From assembly GCA_014360195.1 (NCBI GenBank), contig JACIXY010000004.1:62001-126000 (forward strand): 64,000 nucleotides of DNA, written 5' to 3'. Of this stretch, positions 1 through 7,673 are shown piece by piece. Origin of the DNA: Bacillota bacterium. GTDB taxonomy: Bacteria; Bacillota; SHA-98; UBA4971. A program made the position numbers and the translations under genes. The stretch's first letter is position 1, and the number at the start of each line of letters is the position of its first letter. The notes beneath the pieces are model-generated. The model ran no database searches. It had not been told where the DNA came from and worked only from the letters and a program-made list of their open reading frames with translations.

Positions 1-9
1 CGTTTCAGC

Positions 10-221
10 CTAAGTGCGGATTCAGAAATGCGCACCAGTTCTCCAGAGGGCATCAGGTTGCCGGTGCTTGCTCGACGGAATGTCAGAATTTCGCCATTTG
101 CCTGCAGGGGGAATTTCATCAAGGCGCCGCGCTTGGGCGCCGTCCCCGGAGCGCGACCACCGGCAACCTTGAGTAGCCCGGACCCTGGAAAAGTGGCAGC
201 GACTTATGACGCTTCACTTAG
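10..221. repeat. CTAAGTG-ended intergenic repeat, copy A (long form)
   Basis: The element starts with CTAAGTG (10-16) and ends with CACTTAG (215-221), a 7-bp terminal inverted repeat. Inside are GGTTGCCGGTGCTTGC (about 57-72) and, near the other end, ACCGGCAACC (about 169-178), which form an inner inverted repeat around a GGCGCC-rich core. Two more long copies lie at 29991-30170 and 40149-40360. The right end reaches the stop codon of the FMN-binding protein gene. It encodes no protein and looks like a MITE or REP-type element; its mobility is unproven. Confidence 0.75.
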
Positions 222-901
222 AGCAGGCCGGCCTGCTTCAACGCGTTCTCGTACGCATAGAGATACTCGTGGTAGCTGTGCGTCGCGCCACTTATAGCAT
301 CGATCTTCTTGAGGTCTGTTTGCGCCTTTACGGCCATCTCCGGGAACTTGTCGAAGAACTCCTTCGCGGGCTTAGACTTATAATCCGCGCCTTTCGCTGG
401 CATAAGGGTGTCGTAGTCAGTCTTCTTGGTTATGAACTCGACCTTTGTGACCTTCTTCCCTTCCACGGTCACCGCAAGAAGGGTGTGCCCATTCACTGGG
501 TTCTTGGCAAGTCCGTAGAATACATTACCTTTGTACTTGCCGCTTGCGATGTCAAGGGCCATCTGAGTTGCTTTCATGTAGTCGTTACGCGAGTGGGTCG
601 CGCCGCTCACGGCGTCTATCTCGGCCTTCTGGTTCTTGACAACCATGAGAGGATACTCGCGGAACAAAGCCTTGGCAGCTTCGTGCTTGTATGTCTGGGG
701 CTTGTCCGGATTTATCATGTTGACATCGACTATCTTGCCGAACTGAATGACGACCTCGATGACCACATCACCATGGTCGTTGGGAACATATCCTATGTAA
801 GAACCATCCTTATACGCCGGCGCCTGAGCCCCCAACGCCGCCGCGCCCGCAAGCGCAACCACCGCGACCGCTACTGCTAGCAACACATAAGCTTTTCTCA
901 C
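218..901 (-). CDS. Secreted protein with two FMN-binding domains
   Basis: The 227-residue product has an N-terminal signal peptide (short basic start, then an Ala/Val-rich hydrophobic stretch ending near ALGAQA) and two tandem FMN_bind domains. Each domain carries a D-A-[VI]-SGATHS motif, like the motif that ApbE flavinylates on Thr. It is therefore probably an extracytoplasmic electron carrier, comparable in domain layout to the two-FMN protein PplA of Listeria; no lipobox cysteine is visible. The GTG at 901-899 is chosen because AAAGGAG lies about 9 bases upstream; an ATG at 952 would put the ribosome site inside the gene. No apbE or NADH dehydrogenase is nearby, so partners must be encoded elsewhere. 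Confidence 0.85.
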   Translation of the reverse strand: MRKAYVLLAVAVAVVALAGAAALGAQAPAYKDGSYIGYVPNDHGDVVIEVVIQFGKIVDVNMINPDKPQTYKHEAAKALFREYPLMVVKNQKAEIDAVSGATHSRNDYMKATQMALDIASGKYKGNVFYGLAKNPVNGHTLLAVTVEGKKVTKVEFITKKTDYDTLMPAKGADYKSKPAKEFFDKFPEMAVKAQTDLKKIDAISGATHSYHEYLYAYENALKQAGLL

Positions 902-1065
902 TTTCGCCGCATCTCCTTTCGGATTTGTGAAAATGACGCCTTTCACAATCACTCACGCGCAGTCGTCTTCGCATCCCCCCTGGTATGTGCCGCATTTCAC
1001 AAGCCCTAAATGCTTGCGCGCAGCCGCTGCCACAGGTATTCCATCCCGGCTAGAGCGCCACTACA

Positions 1066-1094
1066 ATTATACTATGGCGCGGCCCCGCCCGCAA
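1066..1094 (-). promoter_or_regulatory. Candidate sigma-A promoter for the FMN-binding protein gene
   Basis: On the minus strand, a -35-like TTGCGG (1089-1094) is separated by 17 bases from a perfect -10 TATAAT (1066-1071). Transcription would start near 1059 and leave a leader of about 158 nt before the GTG at 901. Confidence 0.55.
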
Positions 1095-1445
1095 CGCGAA
1101 ATTCCCACCCTGGTTTTCGCACTGATCCGCCTGCTCGTGCCGCCCGTAACAGAAAAGCCAGGTGCACGCGGCACCCGGCCAGGATCGGGCCATGATTGGA
1201 AACGAACGCCCGCTAGACTCTAAGCTTCACCCAGTCAGAAATGACTTTCACCGAGCCCTCCTCGAACCTCGCTTTCTCGAACCTCATGAAGTAGCAGGTC
1301 TCGGCGTCAGGGCCGGATGCAGCGGGCACCACCTGCCGAGCATGGCCAAGCCGCATGTAGCCCAGGGCTTCCCCTGTCCCCCTTCTCACCTGATGACCAG
1401 CACACCCTGGTCGTTCAGGTACGCCCTGACGTTGAAACGAGTTGG

Positions 1446-1508
1446 CTAACCTTTCAGAAGGAAGTCTCGGACGCATTCGTTGAACTCTCGCGGCTTTTCG
1501 ATGATCAG
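1446..1508 (-). pseudogene. Possible remnant of an alpha/beta-hydrolase C-terminus
   Basis: The gap 902-1648 holds no intact gene. On the minus strand, about 20 codons read LIIEKPREFNECVRDFLLKG and then stop, which resembles the last helix of alpha/beta hydrolases (P-x-x-F-N-x-x-V-x-x-F-L). A stop codon lies directly upstream, so only a tail could remain. Further down (about 1213-1310, minus) is another protein-like stretch ending in SDWVKLRV that I cannot assign. The region looks like decayed coding DNA; the assignment rests on a short motif. Confidence 0.3.
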
Positions 1509-1572
1509 TTAGTAAGTTAAACGTTCGTTTTAGATTTCCTTCATGGGTGTAGCAACGCGCGTAAGAACATAG

Positions 1573-1605
1573 CGCCGGCCGGGGTCGGAAGGACCCTAGC
1601 CGGCG
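1573..1605 (-). terminator. Strong GC hairpin downstream of osmC-like gene
   Basis: CGCCGGC (1573-1579) pairs with GCCGGCG (1599-1605), with further inner pairing of GGGTC with GACCC. It lies about 45 bases after the OsmC-family stop on the minus strand. The following T tract is poor, so it may be a transcript-stabilising hairpin instead of a full intrinsic terminator. Confidence 0.4.
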
Positions 1606-1648
1606 GGGGTTTAGTACGCGGCGGCTTTGCGCGCTGGTTTTGCGCAGG

Positions 1649-2092
1649 TCAGCGAAGTACCCTGAAGTCGCCGTCGACCTTTACCCCTTGGAGGGTATCA
1701 GATACGGGGCAGCGCGATTTGATCATGCTCACCAGCTTCCGGATGTTCTCCTCGGGCGAGTTCGACTTGATATTCATCGTGAACCTGATGTGCTGAAACC
1801 CCGTTCGCACGTCCCTACGCTTTCCCATGAATCCGTCGGGATCCAGGTCGCCCTCGAGGTCCACGCGGAAGTCGTCGAGCTTCACCCCGCACGCTGGCGC
1901 AAACGCCACGGCGCATATGGTGATACAGCCCCCGAGAGCCGAGAGCAGTAGTTCCACGGGGTTCATTGCCTGGTTCCCGCCGCCCAGCTCCTTCGGCTCG
2001 TCCATGGCAACCTCGAAACCGCGGACATTCGCCTTGCAGAGAAGCCCTTCTCCCGCACTCCGCACTGAAGCGTGAAAAGTCTCAAGCGCCAT
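1649..2092 (-). CDS. OsmC/Ohr family peroxidase-like protein
   Basis: This 147-residue protein has the length and layout of the OsmC family, which reduces organic hydroperoxides with a pair of cysteines. The two cysteines are visible in GGCITICAVAF (central helix) and SRCPVSDTL (near the C-terminus), and the family stretch NPVELLLSALGGC is intact. The ATG at 2092 has AGGAGG ten bases upstream; an upstream extension in the same frame would add about 31 residues without family similarity. Cytoplasmic. It stands alone, divergent from the next small gene. Subtype (OsmC, Ohr or YhfA-like) cannot be settled by eye. Confidence 0.85.
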   Translation of the reverse strand: MALETFHASVRSAGEGLLCKANVRGFEVAMDEPKELGGGNQAMNPVELLLSALGGCITICAVAFAPACGVKLDDFRVDLEGDLDPDGFMGKRRDVRTGFQHIRFTMNIKSNSPEENIRKLVSMIKSRCPVSDTLQGVKVDGDFRVLR

Positions 2093-2370
2093 CGTTGTCG
2101 ATCCTCCTGCCCTGCCAGCACATGCTGCGTTTTTTGCATAGTATCTCCCGCCGGCCCCGAACGTATAGATTACGCAAAGGACCATGCCCCGGGAAACTCC
2201 CGGCGGCCGCCCTCGGCCGCGCCGTCAGCTTCCGCCCGCAGCCGGCACTTCTCTCACGCCGGGTGAAGAGGGAGCATATCGTATACTGGAAGCCCCCCTT
2301 GCCGCCTCACGGGCCGCAGGTGGTGACTGGACAACTTAACAAGGCAAGGCCGGGGCAGGAGGCGCTTCCC

Positions 2371-2736
2371 ATGGAGCCTGAGGTGCCGCGCCCAAAAGTG
2401 CTCCAGATGGTGGTCAAGATCCAGTGGACCGTGGATAACCTTCGGACCCTGGGCGCCGGCAGCATGTACCATCTTGCCTACAGGCCATGCGAAATCTCTT
2501 ATGACGTGCTCGTGGACATAAACTCGGGCAAGATAGGTCCGGGCACCCGTGCGGAGGTCATATTCATAGGCGGCCAGCGCCCGGTGAAGGTAGCGGACGT
2601 GGTGATAGAAAACATCATCGCATCGAAGGGCTTTCGAAGGTTCGACTTCCGAATCGTGCGGACTCTCCCGGGCGTGGAGAAGTGCACGGGCTATACCAAC
2701 ATCGGGATCCTCTGTCTCTATTCGCCGCCCCAGTGA
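2371..2736 (+). CDS. Conserved-looking hypothetical protein, 121 aa
   Basis: I do not recognise the family. The 121-residue product begins MEPEVPRPKVLQMVV and reads as a compact soluble alpha/beta protein: alternating hydrophobic strands (VKIQWTV, EISYDVLVDI, AEVIFIG, KVADVVIENIIA, FDFRIVRTL) and no signal peptide or membrane segment. An AGGAGG at 2358-2363 is ideally placed for the ATG at 2371, which supports real translation. It is convergent with the deacetylase gene, with 36 bases between the stops. Confidence 0.7.
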   Translation: MEPEVPRPKVLQMVVKIQWTVDNLRTLGAGSMYHLAYRPCEISYDVLVDINSGKIGPGTRAEVIFIGGQRPVKVADVVIENIIASKGFRRFDFRIVRTLPGVEKCTGYTNIGILCLYSPPQ

Positions 2737-2772
2737 CACCCTCGCAAGTTCAGCCTGAGCGTGCGCGCCTTG

Positions 2773-3552
2773 CTACCTCGGATCATCGCGACCAGGCTCC
2801 CCCAGCTCCAGCAGCTCCGAGAGCGGCACGAGTCTATAGCCCTTCTCCCGCAGACCGTCGATCACGCGGGGAAGGGCCTCATGAATCTGTTTACTGGAAT
2901 CGCTTGCGTGCATAAGGATAATGGCGCCCCTGAAAGCCCGTTTCAGCACCCGATCCACCATGAAGTCTGCGCCCGGGTTCTTCCAGTCGAGGGAGTCCAC
3001 AGCCCATATCACGGTCTCATATCCGCAGGCCTTCGCGGTCTCCACAACCACGTCATCGTAATCGCCATTAGGCGGGCGGAAGAACGGAGCGACTCTTCCC
3101 GCCGCGTTGAGAAGGTCCTCGTGGGCGGTCCTGATATTCTCCTCAACCACGTCCCGGTCATAGCGACTGAGGTTGACATGGGCATCTCCGTGGCTACCCA
3201 CTTCGTGGCCTGCCCCGACGATCTCCTGCACGGTCTCGACGTGTCTCTTTGCCCATGGTCCCGAGAGAAAGAACGTGGCCCTCACGTTCTTTTCGCGGAG
3301 GATCTCGAGCACGCGCGGGGCGGTCTCGTGCCCCCAGCTGATGTCGAAGGTCAGGGTGAGGGCGGGCTCTTCTGTCTTGACGTAGAAGATGGGCATGGTG
3401 GTCCTGGGAAGCACCAGGATGGACTCGGTCACGGGGACGTAGCGGTCCACCGCCCGTTCCATGCCACGCCCGGCAAGGAACCCGATGCCCAGTACGAGAC
3501 ACGCGGCGCACGCACCCGCCAGAATGACGGCCTTTCGGGTTATCACCAGCAT
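2773..3552 (-). CDS. PdaB-like sporulation polysaccharide deacetylase
   Basis: The 259-residue protein has one N-terminal membrane anchor (ILAGACAACLVLGIGFLAG) followed by a NodB-type deacetylase domain. The first motif reads TFDISWG instead of TFDDG, a form I associate with the spore protein PdaB/YbaN family. The metal-site HxxxxH region (SHGDAHVNL) and RPPNGDY motif are present, as is the late LMHAS motif. It should act on peptidoglycan outside the membrane, in the forespore or cortex, if the PdaB assignment is right. The ATG at 3552 has GGGAGG seven bases upstream; the longer frame to 3678 lacks such a site. Confidence 0.8.
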   Translation of the reverse strand: MLVITRKAVILAGACAACLVLGIGFLAGRGMERAVDRYVPVTESILVLPRTTMPIFYVKTEEPALTLTFDISWGHETAPRVLEILREKNVRATFFLSGPWAKRHVETVQEIVGAGHEVGSHGDAHVNLSRYDRDVVEENIRTAHEDLLNAAGRVAPFFRPPNGDYDDVVVETAKACGYETVIWAVDSLDWKNPGADFMVDRVLKRAFRGAIILMHASDSSKQIHEALPRVIDGLREKGYRLVPLSELLELGEPGRDDPR

Positions 3553-3951
3553 CCTGCCACCTCCCGGGTTTCTAGAGTTGAGGAAGCTTTCCCTGACAAA
3601 TGGTATGTTCCGGCAAGCCGGCTTATTCTCCGTGCGCCCGGTAGGATGGACCGCTCGAACCACTGACGAGAGCGACAAGTTGTCACCTCAGGCGCGTGTG
3701 GCGATCGCAACGCCTGAGGCTTACCCCGCACGAGGCCCGAATGGTCAAAAACCTACCAGCTTGACCCTTGAGGGCGGACGGATTTCAGCCACCCGGGACT
3801 GCGGGTACGAGAGAATGGTGACAAAACGACCGGAAGGAGGGCAACAGGTGGCAGCGTCCTCCGTGCACGATAACCGTCACACGCAGCCCGGGATACAGCG
3901 GTATCCTGAAGGATTTTGACGATTAAACCGGAAACTATATGATGATGGCGT

Positions 3952-4083
3952 GTCGTTAGGTGAGGGTTCATTGATCCCTCCTGGTTTTCCAGCGGGTGTC
4001 GGGTTCCCGGTGTTGTACCCTCTTTCTGAGTCACCGGCAACCCCTCGGAACGTCGAGAGAGCTTTCGCACTTCCACTCAGCTG
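3952..4083. repeat. CTAAGTG-family repeat, copy D (short-form type)
   Basis: The gap 3553-4221 has no gene. It contains a diverged copy of the repeat: GTTAGGTGAGGGTTCATTGA, then GTCGGGTTCCCGGTGTTG, CTCTTTCTGAGTCACCGGCAACCCC and an end resembling CACTTCCACTCAG. The best matches are the copies at 21080, 35282 and 28753. The rest of the gap (about 3700-3950) shows no recognisable feature, although ACAAAACGACCGGAAGGAGG at about 3820-3840 resembles a stretch at 18412-18426. Confidence 0.65.
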
Positions 4084-4221
4084 CGCAGGGTTTCAATGTG
4101 CTGCATCCCGTGGCGACACTGCCTTCCGGCAGAACGCTCCGGACTTTCCGGGCCTGGCCGGACCGGTAGACGCAGTAGACGACGTAGAGAGGAACGCACG
4201 GAGAGGAGAGATGCCCGCCCC

Positions 4222-5901
4222 ATGAAACTTGAGTTCGTGGGTGCCACCCGCACCGTCACAGGGTCGTGCCACTATGTCGAAACCGAGGTCACGAGGTTCA
4301 TCGTGGACTGCGGCATGTTCCAGGGGGAGGATGAACTCGAGAGGCTCAATCGCCTTCCCTTCCCGTTCGACCCGTCGAACCTCGACTTTGTCCTCCTGAC
4401 TCACGCGCACATCGACCATAGCGGCCTCATCCCGCGCCTTGTGCGCGAGGGGTTCAAAGGGAAAGTATACGCCACGGCTGCTACGATCGATCTCTGCAAG
4501 ATAATGCTCCTGGATAGCGCCCACATCCAGGAGCTTGAGGCCGGCTGGCAGCAGCGCAAGGCCCGGCGCGCCGGCCAAGTGCCGTTCGAGCCGCTCTACA
4601 CGGTGGACGACGCAGAGCGAAGCCTCTCGCGCTTCGAGGCCGTTCCTTTCGGCCAGATGGTAAGCCTGGCCCCGGACGTGACGGTAAGGTTCCGGCATGC
4701 CGGGCACATCCTCGGATCGGCCATAATCGAGGTCTACCTGCGCCGCCCCGAGCCCGCCTCTGCCTCTATTTCTACCTCTATCTCCACCTCCACCTCCACC
4801 TCCACCTCCGCCGCCGACGGGCTGAAGATCGTTTTCTCGGGCGATCTTGGCAACGTGAACCAGCCGATAATCAAAGACCCGGAGTTCGTCTCCGATGCCG
4901 ACTTCCTTGTGGTGGAATCGACTTACGGAAATCGCGTTCATGAGGACCGCATGGACAGCATGGAGAAACTCCGGAGAGTCATCCGCGACACGTGGTCAAG
5001 ACACGGGAACGTCATCATACCGGCCTTCGCCGTGGCACGCACCCAAGACGTCCTATACGACATCGCCACACTCGCCTACAGGCAGGAGATCCCACCGGTA
5101 AGGGTATTCATCGACAGCCCCATGGCGGTGTCCGCGACCGAGGTGTTCGACAAGTACCGGGACGAGTTCGACGTCGAGACCACGGCCCTCATTGAGGCTG
5201 GCGGCGACCCGTTCGACTTTCCAGGCCTCCAGTATGTGCAGACCGTGGACGAGTCCCGTGCCCTGAACGAGATTACGAGCGGTGCGGTGATCATCTCTGC
5301 GAGCGGGATGTGCAACTTCGGCCGGATCAAGCACCACCTGAAGCATAACCTCTGGAGACCAGAGTGCACCGTGCTCTTCGTTGGATTCCAGGCGCGGGGG
5401 ACGCTCGGCCGCCTTCTTCGGGACGGAGCAACGAAGGTGAAGATATTCAATGAAGAGGTGGCTGTGAAGGCGTCCATAGAGTCAATCGATGGCTACTCGG
5501 CTCACGCCGACCGCGACGCCCTGCTCTACTGGGTAAAAAGCCTTCGCAGTAAACCCCGAAGGATCTTCGTGGTGCACGGGGAGGAAGAGTCGTCGCAAGA
5601 GTTCGCGGCAACCCTGAGGGACGCTCTGGGAGTCTGGGTGGGAGTCCCACAACGAGGGGACAGCGTGGACCTTGTGAGCGGGGAGACGACAGTCAGGCCG
5701 GGCGAGAGCGCAGAACACGACCGGGCACTCTCGCTGACAGTAGCCCGCGAAGAGCTTGACCGGGCGTATGCCGCGCTTCGGAAGGCGCTGGACCAGCGGG
5801 AAGCCCTGAAAGATCCAGCCGCCTTCCGGGCGTCGCGCGACGATATCGCAAGGCTCATATCGATGATGCAGAGGCTCGTCCAAGACGACCGCACGGCATG
5901 A
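4222..5901 (+). CDS. Beta-CASP metallo-beta-lactamase ribonuclease (CPSF73-like)
   Basis: The protein belongs to the beta-CASP RNA-processing hydrolases (COG1236-type). Visible motifs are HAHIDHSG (zinc site), RHAGHILGSA, SGDLG, the beta-CASP stretch VVESTYGNR, SPMA, ISASGMC and YSAHAD. It is expected to cleave or trim RNA in the cytoplasm. At 559 residues it is longer than the common size of about 460. Part of the excess is a Ser/Thr repeat (SASISTS..STSTSA) inserted before the SGDLG motif and encoded by a TCCACC hexanucleotide tract at about 4762-4812. The C-terminal 60 residues are a charged helical extension. The ATG at 4222 follows a GAGAGGAG site. Confidence 0.88.
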   Translation: MKLEFVGATRTVTGSCHYVETEVTRFIVDCGMFQGEDELERLNRLPFPFDPSNLDFVLLTHAHIDHSGLIPRLVREGFKGKVYATAATIDLCKIMLLDSAHIQELEAGWQQRKARRAGQVPFEPLYTVDDAERSLSRFEAVPFGQMVSLAPDVTVRFRHAGHILGSAIIEVYLRRPEPASASISTSISTSTSTSTSAADGLKIVFSGDLGNVNQPIIKDPEFVSDADFLVVESTYGNRVHEDRMDSMEKLRRVIRDTWSRHGNVIIPAFAVARTQDVLYDIATLAYRQEIPPVRVFIDSPMAVSATEVFDKYRDEFDVETTALIEAGGDPFDFPGLQYVQTVDESRALNEITSGAVIISASGMCNFGRIKHHLKHNLWRPECTVLFVGFQARGTLGRLLRDGATKVKIFNEEVAVKASIESIDGYSAHADRDALLYWVKSLRSKPRRIFVVHGEEESSQEFAATLRDALGVWVGVPQRGDSVDLVSGETTVRPGESAEHDRALSLTVAREELDRAYAALRKALDQREALKDPAAFRASRDDIARLISMMQRLVQDDRTA

Positions 5902-5911
5902 CTCGTGACAA

Positions 5912-7261
5912 CTAGCTGCCTATGCCGATCACGAGGCGCGCAACCTCGAAGTATACGATGAGGCCGACGATGTCAACAATGGTGGTGATAAACGGGCCGG
6001 CCATCACTGCCGGGTCCACGCGTAGCCGCTTGGCCGCGAGCGGCAGGAAGGCGCCGGCCACATTGGATATCGTTATCACAACGAGCAGCGACAGCCCGAC
6101 GACAAAAGCGATGCGTACGTCGGCCTGCGTGAGATAGGCTCTCACGTAGGCAAAAACGCCGAGCAGAAGCCCGAGCACCACCCCGGTGCCGCACTCTCTA
6201 AGCAGCACCTTCAGCCCCTGCCGCACGGTTATCTCACCCGTGGCTATGCCTCGGATGACAAGCGTGGCCGACTGGGTGCCCGTGTTTCCACCCGTGTCGA
6301 TGAGCGTGGGTATGAAGAACGCCAGTGCCACCACGGCCTCAAGGGAAGCCGAGTAGACCTTAAGAATGTTGCTGGAAAAGCTCTCGAGCAGGATGAGGAG
6401 CGCGAGCCAGCCCACCCGCTTCTTCACGCTGTCCACAAGGCTCATCCTAAAGTACTCCTCCTCGGGAGTGCCCAGACCGCCCATTATATGGATGTCCTCG
6501 GTGTCTTCCTCTCGTACAACGTCGAGGATGTCGTCGTGGGTGATGATCCCGACGAGGCGGTCCTCGCTATCTACCACGGGGACGGCGATGAACCCATACT
6601 CCTCGAAGATCCGGGCAACCTCCTCCTGGTCGGTGTCGGTGGAGACCCTCACCACCTCCGGGTGCATTATCTCGCGGATGAGCCTGTCGCCCGAAGCCAG
6701 CATAAGCTCCTTCAGCGAGAGCTCGCCCACCAGCCGCCTGTCCCGGGATATGACGTACAGGTGATATATGGTCTCCTTGTCTGGGGCAGTCTTTCGCACG
6801 TGTGCGAGGGCCTCGTCGACCGTCTGATCCTCCTTGAGGTCAACAAAGTCCGTGGTCATGAGACGCCCGGCCGATTCCTCCCTGTAGCCCAGGAGCATGT
6901 TGGCCACGTGCCGCTCCCTTTCGGACAGGAGCGAGAGATACTTCTTCACCACCTTGGCCGGGAGCTCCTCGAACAGCTCGGTGCGGTCGTCCGGGCTCAT
7001 CTCGTTGAGGAGAGTCGCCACCATGTCTCCGCTCAAGGAGCGCAAGAGCACCTGCTTTCTATCGACGTCCATGAAATCGAAGACTTCGATGGCAAGGTCC
7101 TTCGGGAGGAGCCTGAACACAAACCCGGTGGATTCCGGGGACAGCTCCTCCAAGACCCTGGCAATCTCAGAGGGGTGGTGCCTTTCGAGGGTCCGCTTGA
7201 TGAATATGTAGTTCTTTTCGGCGAGAAGCTCTTTTACCCTGTTCGTGAGATCGACGGCCAA
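5912..7261 (-). CDS. mgtE: Magnesium transporter MgtE
   Basis: The product has the full MgtE plan: an N-terminal helical superhelix domain (LLAEKNYIFIKRTLERHHP..), two CBS domains (EIMHPEVV and the VDSEDRLVGIITHDD segment) that sense cytosolic Mg2+, then about five membrane helices with GGNTGTQSATLVIR and the pore-lining GPFITTIVDIVG. It is a Mg2+ channel of the inner membrane. I place the start at a TTG (7261) because AAGGAGG lies eight bases upstream; an upstream extension would be unlike the family. The gene is convergent with the ribonuclease, ten bases apart. Its leader holds a small ORF and a terminator-like hairpin, so regulation by attenuation is plausible. Confidence 0.93.
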   Translation of the reverse strand: MAVDLTNRVKELLAEKNYIFIKRTLERHHPSEIARVLEELSPESTGFVFRLLPKDLAIEVFDFMDVDRKQVLLRSLSGDMVATLLNEMSPDDRTELFEELPAKVVKKYLSLLSERERHVANMLLGYREESAGRLMTTDFVDLKEDQTVDEALAHVRKTAPDKETIYHLYVISRDRRLVGELSLKELMLASGDRLIREIMHPEVVRVSTDTDQEEVARIFEEYGFIAVPVVDSEDRLVGIITHDDILDVVREEDTEDIHIMGGLGTPEEEYFRMSLVDSVKKRVGWLALLILLESFSSNILKVYSASLEAVVALAFFIPTLIDTGGNTGTQSATLVIRGIATGEITVRQGLKVLLRECGTGVVLGLLLGVFAYVRAYLTQADVRIAFVVGLSLLVVITISNVAGAFLPLAAKRLRVDPAVMAGPFITTIVDIVGLIVYFEVARLVIGIGS

Positions 7262-7401
7262 TGGTATCCCCTCCTTCTCGGCATATTCGGTCGGTGCAAG
7301 CGGCCTTGCGCTACGGGCGCGCGCGGCGGCCTGGCGCCGCGGCGTACCGGTGCAGGCGTGCCGAACGGAGGGGCAATGCAAGCGCTGGGCATACTATGCG
7401 T

Positions 7402-7441
7402 AAAATCGCCCCCGACCCGTCTTCCCGACGAGGCCAGGGGC
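7402..7441 (-). terminator. Terminator-like hairpin in the mgtE leader (candidate attenuator)
   Basis: On the minus strand, GCCCCTGGCC pairs with GGTCGGGGGC and CGTC with GACG around a GGGAA loop. This makes about 14 bp with one bulged T, followed by TTTT (7405-7402). It lies about 140 bases before the mgtE start and 16 bases after the stop of a small leader ORF, which is how an attenuator would be placed. Confidence 0.55.
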
Positions 7442-7457
7442 GCATGACGCGCCAGGC

Positions 7458-7556
7458 TTACCCTGCTCCGGGAAACGACGAAGACGGACACCGGGCACCA
7501 GGTGGCGCCGCGTGCGCTGCTCTGTTGACGCTCTTACTCCCAGGGTCAGCATCCAT
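7458..7556 (-). CDS. Candidate 32-aa leader peptide upstream of mgtE
   Basis: An ATG at 7556-7554 is preceded by AAAGGAG with nine bases of spacing and opens 32 codons ending in TAA at 7458. The peptide (MDADPGSKSVNRAAHAAPPG...) contains five prolines. Proline-rich leader peptides control Mg2+ transporter genes in enterobacteria (MgtL), but nothing is known for this family in Bacillota. Its position just before the hairpin at 7402-7441 supports a regulatory role. The high GC content alone could also give such a short ORF. Confidence 0.4.
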   Translation of the reverse strand: MDADPGSKSVNRAAHAAPPGARCPSSSFPGAG

Positions 7557-7628
7557 CTTCATCATCTCCTTTCCTGAACTTTGACATAACTCACGTAGGA
7601 ATCCTCGCTAGAGTTCCCTCCCCGCTTC

Positions 7629-7658
7629 AGCTTACGCCTCCTCGCGGTGTTTTGTCAA
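7629..7658 (-). promoter_or_regulatory. Candidate promoter for the mgtE leader transcript
   Basis: On the minus strand, a perfect -35 TTGACA (7653-7658) is followed after 18 bases by TAAGCT (7629-7634), a weak -10. It would start a leader of roughly 360 nt that includes the small ORF and the hairpin. I looked for the M-box Mg2+ riboswitch core here and did not find it. Confidence 0.45.
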
Positions 7659-7673
7659 GCCAACGGCGGGCTC

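Noticed and set aside
4093-4941. A 282-codon minus-strand frame with a Gly run
   Set aside because: It is the complement of the ribonuclease Ser/Thr hexamer tract; the ribonuclease frame carries all motifs.
7262-7673. M-box Mg2+ riboswitch before mgtE
   Set aside because: I compared the leader with the ykoK core blocks and saw no match; only a small ORF and a terminator-like hairpin are visible.
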